Positions 58,531 through 64,000 of a stretch of 64,000 bases of DNA are shown one piece after another. Location: contig NC_016132.3 in assembly GCF_000005505.3 (NCBI RefSeq), positions 42,608,914 to 42,672,913 of the forward strand, in the 5' to 3' direction. How positions within the stretch are numbered: the first letter of the stretch is position 1; every line of letters begins with the position of its first letter. The stretch comes from Brachypodium distachyon (lineage: Eukaryota > Streptophyta > Magnoliopsida > Poales > Poaceae). Position numbers and translations under genes: made by a program. The notes beneath the pieces are model-generated. The model was not told where the DNA came from and made no database searches. It worked only from the letters and a program-made list of their open reading frames with translations.

Positions 58531-59312
58531 GGTACAAAATATTTAAGTACCAATGGGTACAACTTCAAACATTCTATAGAACTGCAATATTTAGTTTGAC
58601 CTAATAAAGCAGGACTACGAACTAAAATCAATGTACCTAATAATACTTTGTACAGATCTCTATTTGGATGAACCAATAAACACAAGTGGTATCGCACAAT
58701 GGAACATGAAGTTAAGTTCTAGAACAAAATCTAGTTAAACCTAACAAAATTCGGGTACGGATCAAATGGATCGATTTCAACAGTCCTGCCATACAGATCT
58801 GGGATATGAGGAAAGAAGAGAGGAGAGTTTGAGAAGAAGCGAGATATTACATCAACTTCAGGGAAAGATTGCGCCGCATCCAAAGAAACAAGGTTCCGCT
58901 GGTTCGAAACACAATTAAAAACCAATCTACCTACAAGAAATTCGAAATCTACATTGGGCTTGCTAGTACAGTACCTGCTTGTAGCCTTCTTCTTCGCGGG
59001 GCTTCGGATCCTCGGTGAGCAGGCGCAAGGACTAAATCGCCTCCGCCGCTCAATAGCCCACCGATTACTCTGGCTTCCTCGTCGGGCAACTTTGTGAGAG
59101 CGCAGGCCTGCGGCTCTAAATCGAGGAAGAAAACCTAGGAAAGATGTTAGGGAAGAAGCTATAGGGGACGGACCCACGTACAGTAATAACTGAATCACAT
59201 ATAAAAGCACATGTGTCATACACATAATAAAAATCATTGGTACCCTATTAACATAATGAACTAACAATATTTATTTGTACCACCCTTCATGAAAACAGGT
59301 ACTTAATTAGTA

Positions 59313-59420
59313 CTCCCTTCGATCCATAATAAGTACAAAGTTTGTACTAATTTCGTACAAAATGAGCGACACTTATTATGTACTACAAAATGAGCGACAC
59401 TAATTATGGCTCGGAGGGAG
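59313..59420. mobile_element. Stowaway MITE with internal duplication
   Basis: The element starts CTCCCTTCGATCCATAATAA after TA and ends ATTATGGCTCGGAGGGAG before TA. Near the right end a block of about 27 bp containing ACAAAATGAGCGACACT is present twice. Confidence 0.85.
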
Positions 59421-59964
59421 TACAAAAGTAATTAGCACAGTTGCCTCCTGGGACCATAGAAACCTAAGTAATAACAAAACTTAGTGTGCACTAAGAACTC
59501 GCTGGTATGATTCCATACCGTCAATGGAAGATACTATGATGTACCTGAATCTACATATTTTTTGATGTACCCTCAGATACATATGACATGATGTACCCGA
59601 AAGTACATCAGCTTATGATGTACCCTCAAGTACATGAAAGTTTGGTGCCCTAGAAGTGCAGTACAACCATGAGCCTAAATTGAGAAAACAGAAATTGGTA
59701 ACATATATTAAGGATCACGTACGAACAATTATGGTTCAAATTAAATCCTAACATTATCTAACAAGTACCATCACCTACAGGTACCTTCGAAAAATTACAA
59801 ACATAAGTCCTTAATCGAACAAGTACCATCACCTACAGGTACCTTCAAATTATTACAAACATAAGTCCAACAGTAACAAAGTACCCTACTATACAGGTAC
59901 TTTGAACCGGCTAATACAACCATAACAAGTACACTTTCATTTCGAAACTCTGGTGTACATCATT

Positions 59965-62900
59965 CTATGTAGTACTTGCACCATCATCCTTCTTCGCAAC
60001 TCTGGTGTACATCTTACTCGATAAATTACACCTTCCGTACACCTTCATATCTTCATGTTCAACCAAGCAATCTGAATGCATAATAAAGTTTATGAGTCAA
60101 GATTACGAGTAGAAACCTTCAGGTTCACAATGTAACTAAATTAGTATTGTTAGCCAAGATTATGAGTCCAAACTTGTAGCATCTTTGTCTGCAAAGTACC
60201 GATCTGGTTCAGCGTCCACAGTGACTTCATGCACAGCTCTCTGACCCAAATTCCTCGCATCCTCTACTTCCACTACATTTCACAAACTCCGTAAGTACAA
60301 AAAACTAACGCTACAAACATATGGATGAGTACGAAATCATACGTTCTGGTGTCTCATGAAATATAGTAGCTTCAGGGTCTTGAAGATCAGAAAGTCCGTC
60401 AAATGCACCTTAAGAAAAAATTCTTGTTATTACACAAAACTAAAGAGAAGAACTGCACTACATTACCGATCAAATTTAACAACTATACCTCCAAATGTAT
60501 GGTCACCTGGCGGAGTCATTAAGAAACTGTTAACTAAATCATTAACATTGCCTGAATTTGTACTTTCAGATCCTCCAGTACCAGGTTGCACGACATTCGA
60601 TTCCGTCTCGGCATGGTGTTCTGACGCAACAACCAACCATCATACTCAATCATGCAGGCAACTTTTCATTATCCTAAACAAAATACAGCAATTATTTCGT
60701 AACACAAATACCTTCAACCAATGTTTGTTCCGTATTAACAATTGGCGATTCCACGTGCACGGAGGGTACTCTCTGTACTTGAGAATTTTCTTCTGCAACT
60801 GAACATAACAATCAGGGGTGAATCATGCATCCTTCTGTACTGGTCAATAAAACAGCATTGCATACTCAGGTACTTCATGAGCTAAGGAGTTTATTACAAA
60901 TGACACATCAATGTTATACTGCCTGCCAACTAGTACAAATTATGTGCCATCAGAAAAATTTATTTGCACACGCACATCTGGATAATGTACTGCTATAACA
61001 GGAAATGTACATGCGTGAAAGTTCTAGTTGTTACTGCAAGTCAGCATTATGTAATGAAAAATGAACAAAACATGTTCTCAAACATTTGTACATCACCTAA
61101 AAAAAAAAGTGATGAACATATGTTATTCGATTACCCACTTGATTCAACTGCAACAGCAGTGTTCGACACCGATCCAACAACATCAGGATGGACAACCTTT
61201 TCTTCATCATTTCCCTCAGTACATTGTTCACGGTGCAAACACCTACATTAATTGTACTAACAACATCAAAGACAGGTACAACTGCAATCGAAAACAACTC
61301 ATGCAACTACCACTAACCTCCTCGCAAGTTTTTTAATCCTTTTTCTTGCAGCAGGTGGAATTCCTTCATGTACAATTTTACCTGCATCTGATAACAAAAC
61401 AGGATCCGCATTTTATTACTGCGGACGACGAAATGTCACAAACTTAAATTAGCATCCAACTATGTGCTGATGACAAATACGTACTATCCGTTTGAACATT
61501 TCTCATTTCTGTTACTTCAACCTTTGTAGTTGTCGAATGCCTTTGTCGTGCTACAATTTCATGTACACCAAGCTTAATTTAATGTATTGTGAGGTACATT
61601 AAAATATCAAGTGGAACTAACCTTCCACTACATTTCTTCCACAACTTGTGGGTCCCTCTTCTTCTGCTCCGGTACTCTTGCATCTAAAAATAAAAAACTT
61701 TCTCATTTTAGCTACAACAAATGTAAATCATTACATAAGTAAGATGAATGCAAATCTGTGTACCATACCTTTGTGAGGAATGGCTTCCTGAGTTCCTCGG
61801 ATCTAACATAAGACATGTAATTATTTTAGTACCCTTAACACTAAACTGTGAACCATTTTACTTATATAAATCATTACCTTCTGCGGCTCTCTTGTCTCCA
61901 ACTTGGCTCATGTTGCTGTCCTGCCTAATATTATCATCATTTCCAAATGCTCGTACTGTAATTTCAGTACAAATTTTAATACATGTCAGTTGCTATGCTA
62001 AATTAGGACATCCTTCTGGAATACATGGACAGAAATGAACTTCAGTACCTTCGGACACTTCCTTTTTAACTTCCGTTGACCGTTGCCAAACACCAGTTTG
62101 TGGTAGTCTACTAGGCCTATTAACCGGAGGATTACCTATACAAACAGGATCTTAACTTATTTGTTACACGACTGAAGTTATTGACCAACGTTACCTACTT
62201 ATGTACAAGACAAGTTACCTGATGTCGCATCATCATGAAACGACTGTTGTGCTGCGTCCCCAGCTGATTACAAACAGATTAACATGATTGTTTTAGACAA
62301 AATTGAAGATATAACAGCTCGGTTTAGAATAAAGAACAAAAGCAGTACATACCTTCCTGCCCATGTCCTTCAGATGTTGTATCTTCACCACATTCATCGG
62401 AAGAAGTCTCGTTCATCATATGCTCTCCAATTCGACGAAGAAGAAGGTTCTTCCTTTTCTGAAGTTCTTTTCTGAGGTCTTCAACAAGATATACATCCGA
62501 GGCATGAAGATATTCAATAACGTTCATCAAAGCATTGAAACGCTATTGTTTCCTAGACTGCCTGCTACTCCTATATTTCTTCTTCTTAATCTTTCTAGAT
62601 CCTGATGCTATACCTTTCCCTTTGTTATCAACCTTGACATCATCATTCCTCTTGAACACATAATACACATATGAGAACAATGATTTGTTCAGGCACTGTA
62701 AATTGTACATTTCTCACAAATGTCAGAAGAATTACCTTGTAGTTCCCATACCTCTGGCTCACATCACCAATTTGACACTTCTTGTCATAACTTATGAGCT
62801 TATCTAATTTTGAATCCCCATAAGCCTTGATTCTTGGGAATACATTTGGAGATACTTTGTGGACACCGAAATCAATAGAATCTAAATAAAAAATCTGCAC

Positions 62901-64000
62901 GAAGGAAATTACATCATGTGTTGGCTGACAGAAATCAACAATGTATTGTAAAGTACTATCTAATCATACCTGAGGTACAATGCAGCATCCACCCACTGTG
63001 CAGGTTGAATAGCCATTTCTCTTCGCTTCCTGAACCTTCCGGGCAGCAAGGCCAATAATGTCAAGCACACATCTTGCATAGTTCACTTCCTTAAGCTTCT
63101 CAACATTGCTGAGATAAGGAAGTAAATATCTCGGCAATTTCGGGTCACGATCTCTGCAGTCAAGCAAGAATGCAAAGGATAACATGACAACTCCAATTTG
63201 GAAAGCTTCTTGCTCTTTCTTTGAGCTGTGTTGATCAATATCAGTCTCGACCACTTGACAAACACTGGAAATTGTTAAAGCCTTCACTCCTAGAGCCCTG
63301 CTCACTTCTTCCTCCATCTCTTCTGGTACATCATCTTCTAGTACAGAAATATGTTTGCCTTCACATTGCAAACCTATGATATCATGTACATGTGATGGGT
63401 ACATGGGGGCTCTACTGCCATCAGGGTACTCAAACTCCATAGGTTCATCATCTGCATCACTCTGATTTAGGCAGAACAGAGAAAACTGACGATTCCAGGC
63501 CTGTTTTGGTATATCGGCCAATCCATCAAATGATATATCTTTCAACAACAAAAGCTTGAAATGACTAAACTTTGCGAGCATCTCATGCACAATGTTTGGC
63601 TTATGGCATCCAAAAAGTTTAGGACTCCAAATCTCATTAGCAGGCAAAGGAATGTTGCGTCCTCTACCACCAGGACCTGGAGCCACAGAACTAGCACTTC
63701 TTCCTCTTCTAAAGGTTGAAGATCCTACCATATCTAATAAATAAGAATAAAACAACTCAGTAATGATGCCAGAAATAAAGGCAGTACTAAAACTAAAAGT
63801 TGAATTAATATTTGTTTCACATCAGACATTGTTCAACAAATATATGTATAATGACAAATAAAAAGGCATATGTAGTCGACCAACTTGAAAATTAGTACAA
63901 TACTACGAATAGCATTTTATGTCTTTTACGTACCTCCATGCAGACTACCAAAACCTGGTCCTCTGTCTCTAGACCGTCCTCTCGACTGCGATGAAACCAT
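59965..64000 (-). pseudogene. Plant-mobile-like family gene, copy A, with a premature stop; 5' end at the window edge
   Basis: Probable exon 1 is 64000-63934 (MVSSQSRGRSRDRGPGFG, basic and Arg/Gly-rich), with an ATG exactly at the edge, so it may extend further. Exon 2 (63733-62970) encodes the conserved domain: DISFDGLADIP, SHVHDIIGLQCEGKHIS, FAFLLDCRDRDPKLP. Exon 3 (62894-62736) reads IFYLDSIDFGVHKVSPNVFP. Exon 4 (62650-62353) contains a TAG at 62545-62543 where copy B has Lys (RKQ then stop, versus RKQKSY). After the stop the same frame continues to resemble B (NALMNVIEYLHASDVYLVED). Small acidic exons follow, including SNMSQVGDK at about 61865-61925. The last exon ends at TAG 59967-59965 (SKMYTRVAKKDDGAS). 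There is no Ulp1 domain. It is either a truncated protein or a young pseudogene. Function is unknown. Confidence 0.7.

Noticed and set aside
58731..59267. 178-codon frame on the minus strand upstream of copy B
   Set aside because: No family resemblance. It ends before the coding start of copy B and overlaps what looks like a 5' UTR exon with a donor at GCAG/GTACTG.

Overview
The window is nuclear DNA of a monocot, most likely a pooid grass (Brachypodium, Triticeae or a relative). The evidence is GC-rich multi-exon genes with GT-AG introns, many Stowaway MITEs (CTCCCTCCG ends, TA target sites), a Copia element whose long terminal repeats begin TGTTGGAAATATGCCCTAG as in the Angela/BARE/WIS group, a CACTA element and a tRNA-related SINE. 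Nothing prokaryotic is present. The species cannot be settled from the sequence alone.

The left half (1-31.4 kb) is genic. A complete nine-exon cytosolic aldehyde dehydrogenase (family 2, ALDH2C/RF2C type) lies at 3.3-7.15 kb on +. A repeat-rich block follows at 8.2-13.7 kb and holds a solo LTR of about 1 kb with a perfect 5-bp target duplication. A frameshifted F-box/LRR pseudogene is at 13.9-15.5 kb on -, and an OVATE family protein gene at 17.5-18.2 kb on +. A 23-exon RTEL1-type Fe-S DNA helicase (996 codons in the model given here) runs from 31.4 to 21.6 kb on -. One of its introns holds a MITE with a SINE nested inside it.

The middle (31.4-38.6 kb) is mostly transposon debris, including the left end and a decayed TNP2 transposase of a CACTA element (33.5-35.8 kb).

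The right half (38.6-64 kb) is dominated by three related genes of a grass mobile-element-like family. One is on + (39.35-52.04 kb) and ends in an Ulp1/C48 peptidase-like domain with its catalytic His and Cys replaced. Two are on - (copy B 58.3-52.9 kb, copy A 64.0-60.0 kb) and are close paralogues of each other. Introns and flanks of all three are strikingly rich in the palindrome GTAC. All three have been hit or damaged. The + gene carries a complete, apparently young 8.7-kb Copia element (TSD ATTAT) 20 bp inside an intron. Copy B carries a solo LTR of the same family in an exon (TSD AATGC). Copy A has a premature stop. A perfect 39-bp-arm hairpin lies upstream of copy B.

The housekeeping genes appear independent of one another. 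The right half is better read as an expanding and decaying mobile or domesticated gene cluster than as a pathway. Exon boundaries were placed by eye from GT/AG sites, reading phase and protein similarity known to me. No database search was run.
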